64,000 bases of DNA from Halanaerobium kushneri (GCF_900156285.1 NZ_FTNC01000007.1:1-64000); one strand, 5' to 3'; shown: positions 50,700 through 60,285, numbered from the stretch's first letter. A program made the numbers and translations. The notes: generated by a model from the sequence alone, not told the origin.

Positions 50700-53600
50700 A
50701 TGACTGGGAATTGGGATGAGTATAATCAATCAGAAAAACCTGCTTTAAATTTACTTAAAACTTTAGGCTATAAAGTCTATGACCAGCTGGATAAGGATTT
50801 TGTTAAGCTACCTCAAAGAGAATCAGAACACCAGGTTATTCTAATCGAAGAACTAAAAAGTGCTCTTAAAAGAATTAATCCCTGGATTAATGAGAATAAC
50901 TTAAATAAAGCTATCAATGAGATCAGACCAGCTCGTCTGAAGGCTAATTCTCTAATGTCAGCCAATGAGATTATCTATGATAAGCTGATTAATCACATCA
51001 GTCTGAAGCAGGATATCGGTTTCGGCAAGAAAAACCAGACTGTAAAGTACATAGATTATGAGAATCTAGACAACAACTCCTTTATAGCAATCAACCAATT
51101 TCGAGTCAAAGGTAAAGAAACTATTAAACCTGACATAACTCTATTTGTCAACGGTTTACCTCTGGCTGTAATAGAATGCAAAAATAATACCACCTGCAAT
51201 GAACCAGAAGAAGAAGCAATAACTCAGCTAAGAAGATACCAAAATATAAGAAGTGATGATAATGAGGAAGGTGCAGAAGAATTATTCTACCCCAACCAAC
51301 TGCTTGTTGCAGCCTGGGGTGATTCAGCTTCTTCTGCTACAGTAGGTGCTCCAGCTCAAGCTTTTAAAGGTTGGAAGGACCCTTATCCTTATACTAAAGA
51401 CTCTTTAACAGAACTTCTGGGTAAAGAGCCTACAGGTCAGGATATACTACTCTTTTCACTCTTTAAAAAGAATAGATTTTTAGATATTATCAGGAACTTT
51501 ACTGTCTTTGAAGATAAGGGTAACTCTAAGGTTAAAATGGCCTGCCGCTACCAGCAGTATAGAGCAGTGCAAAAAGCAGTAGAAAGAATAAAAAATGCTG
51601 AGAGTTTAGAAGACAGAAACGGAACTGTCTGGCATACTCAGGGTTCAGGTAAATCTTTAACCATGCTCTTTTTAGCTCTTAAGCTGAGAAGAATGAAGGA
51701 TATCGGTAATCCCACAATGCTGATTGTAACAGATAGAGTCGACCTGGATGAACAGATCAGCGGTACTTTTAAAAGGTGCGGATTTCCGAATCCAGAAAGA
51801 GCAGGCAGCGTTAAAGAACTAAAAGAGCTTTTATCCTCAGAAGCAGGCAGAACCATTATGACTACTATCCATAAGTTCCAGGAATATGAAAAGGAAAAAT
51901 ATCCTGTTTTAACTGAAAGAGAAAATGTCTTTGTAATGGCAGATGAGGCTCACAGGACTCAGTTTAAGGATTTGGCCTCCAATATGAGAAGAGCCCTGCC
52001 CAATGCAGCCTATATAGGTTTTACAGGAACACCAATAGATAAAGAATCACGCAGCACCTTAAGAACCTTCGGTGATTATATTGATACCTATACTATAGAA
52101 GAATCAGTTGCAGATAATGCTACTCTGCCAATTAAATATGAGAGCAGGCTGGCTGATTTACATGTAGAGGATAGGACCCTAGATGAATTATTTGATCAGA
52201 AGTTTCATAAATATAGTGATGAAGAAAAAAAGAAGATCAAAGAAAAGTATGCTACTGAAAATGATATAGCTGAAGCAAGTTCCAGAATTGAAACTATAGC
52301 CTTAGATATTATTAAACACTATAATGAAAAGATAGCCCCTTTTAAGGCTCAGATAGTGGCTGTAAGCCGTCTGGCAGCAGTAAGATATAAAGAGGCTATT
52401 GATGAATTAGAAGGTCCAGAAGCAGCTGTATTAATCTCTGGCGGGCACAATGATGAAGGCTTGCTTAAAAAATACAGTGTTGATAATGATCAGAAATCAA
52501 ATATAGTTGAGAGGTTTAAGAATCCTCACTCTTCACTTAAAATAATTATCGTTTGTGATATGCTTCTAACTGGTTTTGATGCTCCAATTGAGCAGGTTAT
52601 GTATTTAGATAAGTCACTCAAAGAACATAATCTGTTGCAGGCTATAGCCAGAGTTAATAGAGTCTTTCCTGAGAAGAATTATGGTCTGGTAGTAGATTAT
52701 TATGGTGTTTTTGATAACCTTAAAAAAGCACTGGCTATCTTTAATCCTTCTGATGTTGAAAATGCTGTAACTCCAATTGAAGATGAGAAGCCAAGACTGG
52801 AAGCCAATCACAGAGAGGTAATGAAATATTTTAGAAATACAGATATGAATGACCTGGAAGCCTGTATTGAGCTCTTTGAAGATGAAGAGAAGAGAAATGA
52901 CTTCAAAAATGACTTTAAGGACTTTGCTAAAAGTATGGATATCATCATGCCTCACCCGATTGCTGATCCTTACAGGGGTGATTTATATAAGCTGAGCAAA
53001 ATTCATACAGCAGTTAGAAATAGGTATCGTGATGATAGTATTGATATCAAAGGTGTGGGAGAAAAGATTAAAAAGCTAATTGATGATCATATCAGGGCAA
53101 GTAGTATTAGAGTTTTACATGAACCAGTATCTATCCTTGACGAGAAAGAATTTGAAGAAACTCTAGATGATCTAAAATCTGATAAGGCTAAAGCCAGTGA
53201 GATGGAGCATGCGATAAAGAAAGAAATTAATGTACAGATGGAAGAAAATCCTGTCTATTATAAAAAACTTAGTGAGCGACTGGAAGAGATCATTGAAAAG
53301 CGTAAAAATAATCAGATGAGTCTTATAGAACAGATTGATGAGATGAAAGATATAATTCATGATATGAGAACAGTCCAGTCTAAAGCAGAGAAGCTGGGCT
53401 TAAATAAAAAAGAATTTGCTCTCTATGAATTACTTCTCAATGAAAGAGAAAAAGAAGAGAAAGGCAAAGTTGCTGAAGAACCTGGTGAATATACTGCAGG
53501 AGAAGGTAGTAATGAGCCTTATGTAAACAAAACTGTCAAAGAAGTTACTCAGAATATCTTTAATGACTTAAGTGAGTATACTAAGATTGATCTCTGGCGG

Positions 53601-53735
53601 CAGAAAACTGAAGTCCTTCAGAAGATGCGAAAAACAACTAAGGTCCACTTGATCAAATATGATGAGTTTAAGCAGAAATATGAGAGTTTAACCAACAAGA
53701 TAATTAAGCTCTCTCAGAATATATTTATGTTTTAA
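50700..53735 (+). CDS. hsdR: Type I restriction endonuclease/translocase subunit HsdR
   Basis: 1011 residues. The N-terminal nuclease domain shows KPDITLFVNGLPLAVIECKN (PD-(D/E)XK). Helicase motor: Walker A HTQGSGKSLTM, DEAHRTQ (motif II), FTGTP (motif III) and later QAIARVNR (motif VI). A C-terminal helical assembly domain completes the protein. It translocates DNA using ATP and cleaves unmodified DNA at a distance. It is 3 nt after hsdS. All key residues are intact. Confidence 0.93.
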   Translation: MTGNWDEYNQSEKPALNLLKTLGYKVYDQLDKDFVKLPQRESEHQVILIEELKSALKRINPWINENNLNKAINEIRPARLKANSLMSANEIIYDKLINHISLKQDIGFGKKNQTVKYIDYENLDNNSFIAINQFRVKGKETIKPDITLFVNGLPLAVIECKNNTTCNEPEEEAITQLRRYQNIRSDDNEEGAEELFYPNQLLVAAWGDSASSATVGAPAQAFKGWKDPYPYTKDSLTELLGKEPTGQDILLFSLFKKNRFLDIIRNFTVFEDKGNSKVKMACRYQQYRAVQKAVERIKNAESLEDRNGTVWHTQGSGKSLTMLFLALKLRRMKDIGNPTMLIVTDRVDLDEQISGTFKRCGFPNPERAGSVKELKELLSSEAGRTIMTTIHKFQEYEKEKYPVLTERENVFVMADEAHRTQFKDLASNMRRALPNAAYIGFTGTPIDKESRSTLRTFGDYIDTYTIEESVADNATLPIKYESRLADLHVEDRTLDELFDQKFHKYSDEEKKKIKEKYATENDIAEASSRIETIALDIIKHYNEKIAPFKAQIVAVSRLAAVRYKEAIDELEGPEAAVLISGGHNDEGLLKKYSVDNDQKSNIVERFKNPHSSLKIIIVCDMLLTGFDAPIEQVMYLDKSLKEHNLLQAIARVNRVFPEKNYGLVVDYYGVFDNLKKALAIFNPSDVENAVTPIEDEKPRLEANHREVMKYFRNTDMNDLEACIELFEDEEKRNDFKNDFKDFAKSMDIIMPHPIADPYRGDLYKLSKIHTAVRNRYRDDSIDIKGVGEKIKKLIDDHIRASSIRVLHEPVSILDEKEFEETLDDLKSDKAKASEMEHAIKKEINVQMEENPVYYKKLSERLEEIIEKRKNNQMSLIEQIDEMKDIIHDMRTVQSKAEKLGLNKKEFALYELLLNEREKEEKGKVAEEPGEYTAGEGSNEPYVNKTVKEVTQNIFNDLSEYTKIDLWRQKTEVLQKMRKTTKVHLIKYDEFKQKYESLTNKIIKLSQNIFMF

Positions 53736-53747
53736 TCGGAGGTAAGA

Positions 53748-54476
53748 ATGCAGCATATTAAACTGGGAAATAAACTAATAAATTATGAAATAATACGCAC
53801 TAGACGTAAAACTATGGGGATCATTGTTGATCATGAGAGGAATTTAATAGTTAGATCTCCAAAAAATACAGCAGAAACTAAAATAGAAGAGGTACTAAAG
53901 AAAAAAACTAACTGGATTCTTTCCAAATTAAAGGAAATGGATAAGATTAAGCCGGCACCAAAAGAAAAAGAATTTATGACCGGGGAGAAACTTCCCTATT
54001 TAGGTCGAAGATATAGGCTGGAAGTTAATCCGGCAGAAATTTCAAAAGTGGAAGTAAAGCTCTACCAGGGTAAGTTTATTATTGACTATCCAGTGGAGCT
54101 TAAAGATAAGAAAGAAAAGCGACGAGAAGAAATTCGGACTGCATTAATTGAATGGTATCGTGAACATGCTAAAGAAAAGATTAATGCGCGAGTGGATAAG
54201 TATAAGGTTAAGCTTGATGTTGAACCAAATAATGTAGTTGTAAAAAAACAGAAGAAACGTTGGGGCAGCTGCAGCAGCAAAGATAACCTGAACTTTAATT
54301 GGAAGATCATCATGGCACCAATGTCTATTGTAGATTATCTGGTAGTACATGAGCTTACCCACCTAATACATGACAATCATTCTAGAGATTTCTGGGCAAC
54401 TGTAGCTGCTGTTATACCTGACATTAAAGAGAAAAAAGAATGGTTGAAGGTTAATGGTAGGAGATTGGATTTTTAG
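53748..54476 (+). CDS. YgjP/WLM-like metallopeptidase (DUF45) linked to the type I system
   Basis: 242 residues. The zinc motif VVHELTHLIHDNHSRDFW gives HExxH with the third ligand His of NHS. The preceding KKQKKRWGSCSSKDNLNFNW is the family hallmark. These proteins commonly follow hsdR and may degrade HsdR or other proteins under stress; evidence for that is circumstantial. It is 12 nt after hsdR behind TCGGAGG, so it is very likely in the same operon. Confidence 0.85.
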   Translation: MQHIKLGNKLINYEIIRTRRKTMGIIVDHERNLIVRSPKNTAETKIEEVLKKKTNWILSKLKEMDKIKPAPKEKEFMTGEKLPYLGRRYRLEVNPAEISKVEVKLYQGKFIIDYPVELKDKKEKRREEIRTALIEWYREHAKEKINARVDKYKVKLDVEPNNVVVKKQKKRWGSCSSKDNLNFNWKIIMAPMSIVDYLVVHELTHLIHDNHSRDFWATVAAVIPDIKEKKEWLKVNGRRLDF

Positions 54477-54505
54477 TTTTGAAATTTGTTATTTAGGAGG
54501 ATAAA

Positions 54506-55585
54506 ATGGATATTAATGAACAATTAAAGGCTACTAGAGCGGCTTTAGCAGCATTTGAGCATAAAAGAAATTTAATAAATAATTTACCTATGGAAGCGAT
54601 AAGAAGACAAGAAGAAATGATAAACCAAATAGATCATAGTTCTGTTTCAAAGATTGTTGATCAATATAGGGGATATCAAAAGCAAATCAATGGAATGCTT
54701 GAAGCAACAAGTCAGCTTTATAAATACCAAAGTATGATGAATGAAATGTTAAAATCACCTGTATTAGAATTAATAAATAATATAGATGATACTTGTTCTT
54801 TTTCTTCAGAGATTTCTAGAAATGCATTATTAGATCATTTTAAAAATTTACCTGAAAATTATATCCTACTTGAAAAGTCAAAAAATAATACCAAAGAATA
54901 TATAATTAAAGATACAAAAACTGATAGTCAATTACCAGTTGTTGATAGCACTAGTGCTTTTGGTATTGTGAGTATATTTGATAATATAAGTGAAGAAGAG
55001 GCATTTAATTTTTATAATTATTTAGTTAAATACCCTATGTTAGGACTAAATCATGAGATAGGAAAAAAAGTTTTCAAAGAAATTAAAAGGTCAAGTTTAA
55101 TTGAAAAAAGTGAGATTAGATTATTTCGTGCGCGTACTAGAAGTAAAGGTCAAGAAAGACCTTTTCCTGAAAAAGAAATGTTTGAACCCCCATTTGGAAG
55201 ATCAAGTCATGGACGTTACAATTTGCCTGGACTAAATGTATTGTATACATGTGATTCTTTTGAAGGTGCTATAAAAGAAGTTAAACCGGGAAAAGGTACA
55301 AAGGTTGATATAATTGAATGGGAATTATTGGGAGGGTTCAAAATGTTAGATTTATCTGAAGTTGATTGTCCTTTAGTAAATTATTGTAATTTTTCTTCAG
55401 ATAGTGATTATAATTTGAAACCATCATATTTAGTTCCAAATTTCATTGCTCAATGCTGTGATTTATTAGGGGTTGATGGGTTAATTTATAAGAGTGATAT
55501 GTTAGAAGATGCAAATAATTATGTGTTTTTTTCACCAATTAAAAGCGAGTTCGAATTTATAAAAATGTATAGCAACGGTTATTGA
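54506..55585 (+). CDS. RES-domain protein with helical N-terminal extension
   Basis: 359 residues. Residues ~1-100 form a coiled or helical domain of unknown type; residues ~190-345 are a RES domain with FRAR (207-210), GRYNLPGLNVLYTCDSFEGAIKEV (236-259) and a downstream Ser. RES toxins are NAD+-degrading or ADP-ribosylating enzymes normally paired with a Xre-type antitoxin; no such partner is adjacent. Longer than stand-alone RES toxins, it may be an effector of a defence system in the restriction operon. The start follows TTAGGAGG. Confidence 0.75.
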   Translation: MDINEQLKATRAALAAFEHKRNLINNLPMEAIRRQEEMINQIDHSSVSKIVDQYRGYQKQINGMLEATSQLYKYQSMMNEMLKSPVLELINNIDDTCSFSSEISRNALLDHFKNLPENYILLEKSKNNTKEYIIKDTKTDSQLPVVDSTSAFGIVSIFDNISEEEAFNFYNYLVKYPMLGLNHEIGKKVFKEIKRSSLIEKSEIRLFRARTRSKGQERPFPEKEMFEPPFGRSSHGRYNLPGLNVLYTCDSFEGAIKEVKPGKGTKVDIIEWELLGGFKMLDLSEVDCPLVNYCNFSSDSDYNLKPSYLVPNFIAQCCDLLGVDGLIYKSDMLEDANNYVFFSPIKSEFEFIKMYSNGY

Positions 55586-55726
55586 TGTAGTAATTCTAAT
55601 AAATATTAACTATATTTGAGACTAACTATATGAAGTCAAGTAATTTTTAAAATATTTTTCTAAAATATTATGGCATAACAAACAGAGCAACTGAGTTGCT
55701 CAAATTAAAAATTAGAATTAAAAAAC
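55586..55726. other. Right flank of the IS110 element
   Basis: AT-rich. It holds a perfect small hairpin GAGCAAC-TGA-GTTGCTC (55684-55700) close to the transposase 3' end. The element's right end must lie in this interval, but no repeats mark it, as usual for IS110. Confidence 0.35.
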
Positions 55727-56905
55727 CTATGTTTGAGGTACAAAACTAATATTATTCTTTAGCAAATGAAAAATGACTCTAATTAGTTTTTTACCCACAT
55801 GTGATAAAGCAACAAAATAGTGTTTTCTTTCAGAAAGCTTTTTACTTAGATAATCCTTAAAAGTTTTATCTCGCATAGTAACCGTTTTCGCAGCCTGTAA
55901 AATAGCCCATCGTAAGTATTTAGATCCTCTTTTAACCATAATTGTATGTGTAGCATTATAATTTCCAGACTGGCATACTGATGGATCTAAACCAGAGAAA
56001 GCCACTAGTTTTGATGGTTTTGGAAAACGATGGATATCACCGATTTCTGCAATAATAGTTGCTGCTAAGGTATGTCCAATACCAGGTATAGTAATTACTG
56101 GTGTATTAATTTCATCCAATAATTCTTTGATTTTTTTGTCAATTATTTTAATTTCGCTATCAAGAAACTGAATGAATCTAATAGTTTGTTTAAGTTCAAA
56201 AGCGGTAGCTCTATTAGAAGAACCAATAGATTCAGCAGCTATATTTTTTAACTCAATAGCTTTATTTCTGGAATATTTACCTCTTGAGTTTTTCTTGAGT
56301 AAGTTAGTGAGTTTAGTTAAGTGACAATTTGATATATCCTTAGTTGTTGGTAATTCTAATAATAATGCTTTAGATGATGTTTGGTGTATAGAGTAGATAT
56401 GTTCAGGCAACTCGGGAAATATAATGGTTATTAATCGTGTAAGTGATACCTTAAATTTACTGCGTTGACTGACCATCCGATGACGGTGTCTGGTTAGTGA
56501 CTTTAGCTCAATTATCTGATATGATATAGGTGAATAGGACTTTGAGTCATCAGTAAAGAGCATGGTCGCAATAACCTTTGCATCGGTTTTATCTGTTTTA
56601 GTTTTCCTGAGAGTATTACTTTTTCTATTGTTGTTAGTAATAATGGGATTGAAGATAATAACTTCAAACCCCTCAGAATACAGATAATTTGTGATATTAG
56701 TGCTGTAATGACCTGTAGACTCAAGTCCTATTTTTACTTTTTTATGATTGTGAGCCTGACAGATGGAAGTGATTTTTTGAGATAGAGTTTTAAAGCCATG
56801 GATATCATTTTGGATCTGAAGATTATTTTCATGAATAGTGCCTTCAGAATCGACAAGATAACAGTTATGCTTTGATTTAGAGACATCAATACCAATGAAT
56901 AGCAT
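55727..56905 (-). CDS. IS110-family transposase (DEDD recombinase)
   Basis: 392 residues. The N-terminal RuvC-like DEDD domain shows FIGIDVSKSKHNCYLVD (first Asp), IGLESTGHYS (Glu), and KTDKTDAKVIA (two Asp). The C-terminal Tnp_20 domain shows IPGIGHTLAATIIAEIGDI and FSGLDPSVCQSGNY with the candidate nucleophilic Ser. Full length and intact. The start is ATG 56905 with AAGGAG 9 nt upstream; a GTG 39 nt earlier lacks a site. The enzyme works with an RNA guide (bridge RNA) in studied relatives; one is predicted at 56949-57106. Confidence 0.9.
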   Translation of the reverse strand: MLFIGIDVSKSKHNCYLVDSEGTIHENNLQIQNDIHGFKTLSQKITSICQAHNHKKVKIGLESTGHYSTNITNYLYSEGFEVIIFNPIITNNNRKSNTLRKTKTDKTDAKVIATMLFTDDSKSYSPISYQIIELKSLTRHRHRMVSQRSKFKVSLTRLITIIFPELPEHIYSIHQTSSKALLLELPTTKDISNCHLTKLTNLLKKNSRGKYSRNKAIELKNIAAESIGSSNRATAFELKQTIRFIQFLDSEIKIIDKKIKELLDEINTPVITIPGIGHTLAATIIAEIGDIHRFPKPSKLVAFSGLDPSVCQSGNYNATHTIMVKRGSKYLRWAILQAAKTVTMRDKTFKDYLSKKLSERKHYFVALSHVGKKLIRVIFHLLKNNISFVPQT

Positions 56906-56948
56906 GAGCAACATCTCCTTAAATAAAGTATGCTGTGTTTCCACAAAA

Positions 56949-57106
56949 CTCTATGTTGAATGTATCCTTGTTGTAGATAAAACGTCAGGCGTTATCTAAC
57001 TAATTAACAATTAAACATAGAGCTGTGGTTATAGCCTCAAAAGAAACAGTCTGCTAGAATTGGATAATAGGGATAGCAGCTGTAGGTGAGATAACTAATC
57101 CACAGC
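56949..57106 (-). ncRNA. Candidate IS110 bridge RNA
   Basis: Two large stem-loops lie upstream of the transposase start. One closes with CTCTATGTT / AACATAGAG (56949-56957, 57014-57022), enclosing a small hairpin at 56976-56996 and single-stranded loops. The other closes with GCTGTGG / CCACAGC (57022-57028, 57100-57106) and has a further inner stem ACAGTCTGCTA / TAGCAGCTGT (57046-57056, 57074-57083) with a 17-nt loop. Two internal-loop stem-loops next to the transposase 5' end match the described bridge RNA layout (target- and donor-binding loops). Folding was done by eye. Confidence 0.65.
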
Positions 57107-57187
57107 ATCTAATTAAATTATATAATTATTATTAAAGAAAGGGAATGTATAATGTTCTTCCCTATGTTCATTATACAAGGTGATTTG

Positions 57188-58018
57188 ATGACATGGACTA
57201 GTGACACTGGAAACACTTATAAATTATGTTTATTAGATACGAATGCTGTGAGTGAAATTATTAAAAATCCCAAAAGAGAAGGTAGAGGTTTTATAACAAG
57301 ATTTCCACCTGGCAAGTTTGTGCCATGTATTACGATCTATAACCTAATTGAATTAAGAAGGAAAGTTGAAATATTTGATAAGTTTTTAAACTTCTTTTCT
57401 CTTTATCCATTTTTTCTATTAAAACCATTTCAATTTTTGCTAGCAGAAGAATTACTTAACTATGATACTAACAAAAAAGTTTCTGCACTATTCAACTCAT
57501 TTTCACCTTTGGGTAGAGATAGTTCCTATAAACTCAGGAAGTTTGTAGAGAATATGTTTAAGATAAATGAAATAAAAAGCATTGAAAAAAATTGGCGAGA
57601 TGAAGAAAGGGAGACTTTAAAAACTTGGCTATCATTTAAAGATAATTTTAAACCGACTAAGAGTGATGCTAATTCTAAGGATGCAGAAAGATATATAAAG
57701 GAGGCAGGATCTCAAACACTTATAAGATTAAAACCAAATTGGATTAGAAATAGAATCATTAATGAGAAAAGAGAAATAAAATTTAATAGATTAGCTTCTC
57801 TTAAAGTGATGTTGTATTCTCAGTACTATAGATTATATGATCCTTATTGGAAGCCTGAGCCTCAAGAAGTAACAGATGTAACAATTTTTGCAGCCGCTCC
57901 TTATGTTGATAGTATAATTACAGAAAAATTTCAAGCTAACATTTTTGATAAAATTAATAATAAAGTGCCAAAGCTGAATAATATGGAAGTATTTAGACTT
58001 AATCACATAAGATATTAG
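57188..58018 (+). CDS. PIN-like domain protein
   Basis: About 276 residues. LCLLDTNAVSEI (DTN at 17-19) is the first acidic site of PIN nucleases, and VTDVTIFAAAPYVDSIITE near the end carries the later aspartates; the middle ~160 residues are a divergent helical insert. ATG 57188 is chosen because AAGGTGA precedes it by 4 nt, placing the DTN near the N-terminus as in the family; ATG 57152 also has a site (AAAGGGA). No antitoxin is adjacent. Probably an RNA-cleaving toxin or effector; it is followed 40 nt later by a nuclease-like gene. Confidence 0.7.
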   Translation: MTWTSDTGNTYKLCLLDTNAVSEIIKNPKREGRGFITRFPPGKFVPCITIYNLIELRRKVEIFDKFLNFFSLYPFFLLKPFQFLLAEELLNYDTNKKVSALFNSFSPLGRDSSYKLRKFVENMFKINEIKSIEKNWRDEERETLKTWLSFKDNFKPTKSDANSKDAERYIKEAGSQTLIRLKPNWIRNRIINEKREIKFNRLASLKVMLYSQYYRLYDPYWKPEPQEVTDVTIFAAAPYVDSIITEKFQANIFDKINNKVPKLNNMEVFRLNHIRY

Positions 58019-58058
58019 TCTTTGATTAATTACATTAAAGTTTTGAGGTGAATACTTG

Positions 58059-59045
58059 ATGAACATTTTTACTGCCTTAAGTCAGGGTAAAGGAAGCTTA
58101 AATGAGAATAACATGAGTGCAATGCTTTCGTTTCTTATTAATCCCTATCAAGAACATGGTTTAAAAGACACTTTTTTAAAAGAATTCCTTAAACTTTTAG
58201 ATGAACTTACTACAAAAGAATTATTTGAAAATAACAGTGACCTGCTGAAAAATAAAAATAGTCTTGAAGTAGAAGTTACTCTTGAGTCTCCATATAATTA
58301 CAATGGTCAAAAACGATATTTAGATATTGAGATTCAGCTTTATGATGATGTTTTTGATCCAGTAACAGCTGAATATGAAACTAAAGAAATTCTAAAAATA
58401 GCTGTTGAAAATAAGATAAAACCTTCTTCTGCTCAAAATGATCAGTTTAAACAGGAGTATAAAGCTATTAGATCAGAAATTAATAGAACTGAAGATAAAG
58501 AAACAAAAGTGTTAATGGTTTTTCTAACTCCTTCTGGTGATTTTAATTCACTTAAAAAAGAGTTCGATAATCTAATAATTGATCAGGAGTCAAATGATGA
58601 TAAGGTTTGGTTGAAGTGGGATGCGGCGGATGATTCAGATACACTTGCAGGATTATTAAAGTCACTACTTAAGAGTGAAGCCAACTTTGAGATTGATCCT
58701 ATTTCAGATTATGTTAGGAACACCCTTAAAGCCTTTATTCGACATATTATTGAGACGAATATTAAATTCACTTCTCCAGAGCGAGTAGCTGATGATTTGG
58801 GTGATATTAAAGAGTCTGTAACTGTAGAGCTAAGAGATGGAAAATATAGAATTGAAAAGTACGAGAGCAGCTCAATTAAGGTCTATAATCTAAATGAACA
58901 GGAATATGAAGTAGCAAAACCATTATTAAGAAAGATAATAAGAGATAAAGATTTAGATGTCAGTTTATATTTTGACTCAGGGAATAAAAGAAATACTAGA
59001 TCACTGGGGAGAAAGGTAATAAAAGCATTGAAAGTAAAGGGATAA
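58059..59045 (+). CDS. PD-(D/E)XK nuclease superfamily protein
   Basis: 328 residues. The active-site pattern is visible: E of LEVEVT, D89 in YLDIEIQ, and E-x-K in IAVENKI (115-120), followed by QNDQFKQEYKAI, consistent with the PDDEXK_4 group of defence-associated nucleases. The C-terminal ~100 residues are of unknown fold. ATG 58059 follows GAGGTG by 8 nt. With the PIN-like gene before and a membrane protein after, it forms a three-gene cluster downstream of the restriction system. Confidence 0.72.
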   Translation: MNIFTALSQGKGSLNENNMSAMLSFLINPYQEHGLKDTFLKEFLKLLDELTTKELFENNSDLLKNKNSLEVEVTLESPYNYNGQKRYLDIEIQLYDDVFDPVTAEYETKEILKIAVENKIKPSSAQNDQFKQEYKAIRSEINRTEDKETKVLMVFLTPSGDFNSLKKEFDNLIIDQESNDDKVWLKWDAADDSDTLAGLLKSLLKSEANFEIDPISDYVRNTLKAFIRHIIETNIKFTSPERVADDLGDIKESVTVELRDGKYRIEKYESSSIKVYNLNEQEYEVAKPLLRKIIRDKDLDVSLYFDSGNKRNTRSLGRKVIKALKVKG

Positions 59046-59077
59046 CTAAAGGAGTTTTATAACGCAAGGAGGTTTTT

Positions 59078-59557
59078 ATGGAGAATTGGGTACCAGTTGT
59101 AGGAACTGTTTCTTCTATAATAGGGACAATTGCTGCAATTATTGCCGCTTATTATTCTTTCAAATCCAGACCCAGAAAAGTTAAAGATTTAAAGGTTGCA
59201 ATTGGAGAGATTACCTGTTTAGAAGATAAAGATCAGTGGAATGTTAATTTTTCTTTTTGTAATGCAGAAGATAGTTTGATTGCTAAGAATGGGATAGTAG
59301 TTGTAGAAACAGATAGTATTGATTTCATTAAATTTAATCCTATTCAAGATGCATCAGGTAGGTTTACTGTTCCAAGTGTTGCTTTTGAGAATAATTCTTT
59401 TAATTATTCTTTTAAAAATATTAAGCCAGAAACAAAACAAATTGTATCAATAAAATTGGCTGCAAAGCCAGGTGATTACCTTTTGCAGTGGCGTGCAAAT
59501 GGAGAAAATATTAAAAAGGTTAATGGTGAAGTAGAACTAAAGCTAAAAAACAATTAG
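59078..59557 (+). CDS. Membrane-anchored protein of unknown function
   Basis: 159 residues with one N-terminal helix (residues ~5-27, PVVGTVSSIIGTIAAIIAAYY) followed by RPRK, so the C-terminal domain should face the cytosol. That domain looks beta-rich. AAGGAGG lies upstream. Such small membrane anchors occur in multi-gene defence systems, but no family is recognised. A strong hairpin follows (59559-59597). Confidence 0.6.
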   Translation: MENWVPVVGTVSSIIGTIAAIIAAYYSFKSRPRKVKDLKVAIGEITCLEDKDQWNVNFSFCNAEDSLIAKNGIVVVETDSIDFIKFNPIQDASGRFTVPSVAFENNSFNYSFKNIKPETKQIVSIKLAAKPGDYLLQWRANGENIKKVNGEVELKLKNN

Positions 59558-59558
59558 A

Positions 59559-59597
59559 CTGTCAATTCACCACAATAGTTAATAAGGTGAGTTGACA
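59559..59597. terminator. Strong hairpin after the PIN/nuclease cluster
   Basis: 12-bp stem TGTCAATTCACC / GGTGAGTTGACA (one G-U) with a 14-nt loop, no long T-run. Probably a terminator; a recombination-site role near the recombinase gene is possible. The remaining gap to 59739 shows nothing definite. Confidence 0.5.
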
Positions 59598-59739
59598 TTT
59601 GTGGTCTTTATCGCTGTTATAGCAACCTTAGCGGCGGTGAAGGCCCAATATTTTGCTTATGAAATCACTTCAATAGATGTCTATACTGTGTTAAATGAGC
59701 CTTTATGTATCTTAAACAAATTAGAGAGGGGATTAAACT

Positions 59740-60285
59740 ATGAAAAAAGTTGAGCCGATCAGAGACAAGGAATTGATTGAGGAGATTAAACGCTTATTGC
59801 TGATGGATAATTACAGAAATTATCTGCTTTTTGTGCTCGGAATTAATACTGGCCTTAGAATTGGAGACATGCTGCAACTAAAAGTTTCTGATGTAAGGAA
59901 TAAGACACACATCCAGATCAAAGAACAAAAGACTCAAAAGTCAAAGAAGTTCTTTATTAATGGTGCATTGCGAGATGCTTTAGATCAATACATTAAAAAC
60001 ATGGTTGATCATGAGTACCTCTTTCAGAGTAGGAATGGGGCCAACAAACCGATCACTAGAAGTCAGGCATATAGAGTGCTAAGTTCTGTAGGTAAAGAAG
60101 TTGGTCTGGAATCCATTGGCTGCCATTCCACTCGCAAAACCTTCGGTTACCACCATTATCAGCAGTACAAAGATGTAGCAATGCTGCAGAAGCTTTTTAA
60201 CCATTCTGCTCCGAGCATTACTCTAGATTATATAGGGGTAAATCAAGATTTGATGGATGATTCAATGCGAGAATTTGAACTGTAA
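59740..60285 (+). CDS. Short tyrosine recombinase (integrase)
   Basis: 181 residues covering only the catalytic domain. The tetrad is complete: Arg40 in TGLRIGD, a Lys near 61-69, His129/Arg132 in HSTRKTFG, His155 in FNHSAPS, and nucleophile Tyr164 in DYIG. The N-terminal core-binding domain of phage integrases is absent, as in small plasmid-borne recombinases of Firmicutes. It probably resolves multimers or integrates the island at an unseen site. The ribosome binding site GAGAGGGG is moderate. Confidence 0.87.
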   Translation: MKKVEPIRDKELIEEIKRLLLMDNYRNYLLFVLGINTGLRIGDMLQLKVSDVRNKTHIQIKEQKTQKSKKFFINGALRDALDQYIKNMVDHEYLFQSRNGANKPITRSQAYRVLSSVGKEVGLESIGCHSTRKTFGYHHYQQYKDVAMLQKLFNHSAPSITLDYIGVNQDLMDDSMREFEL

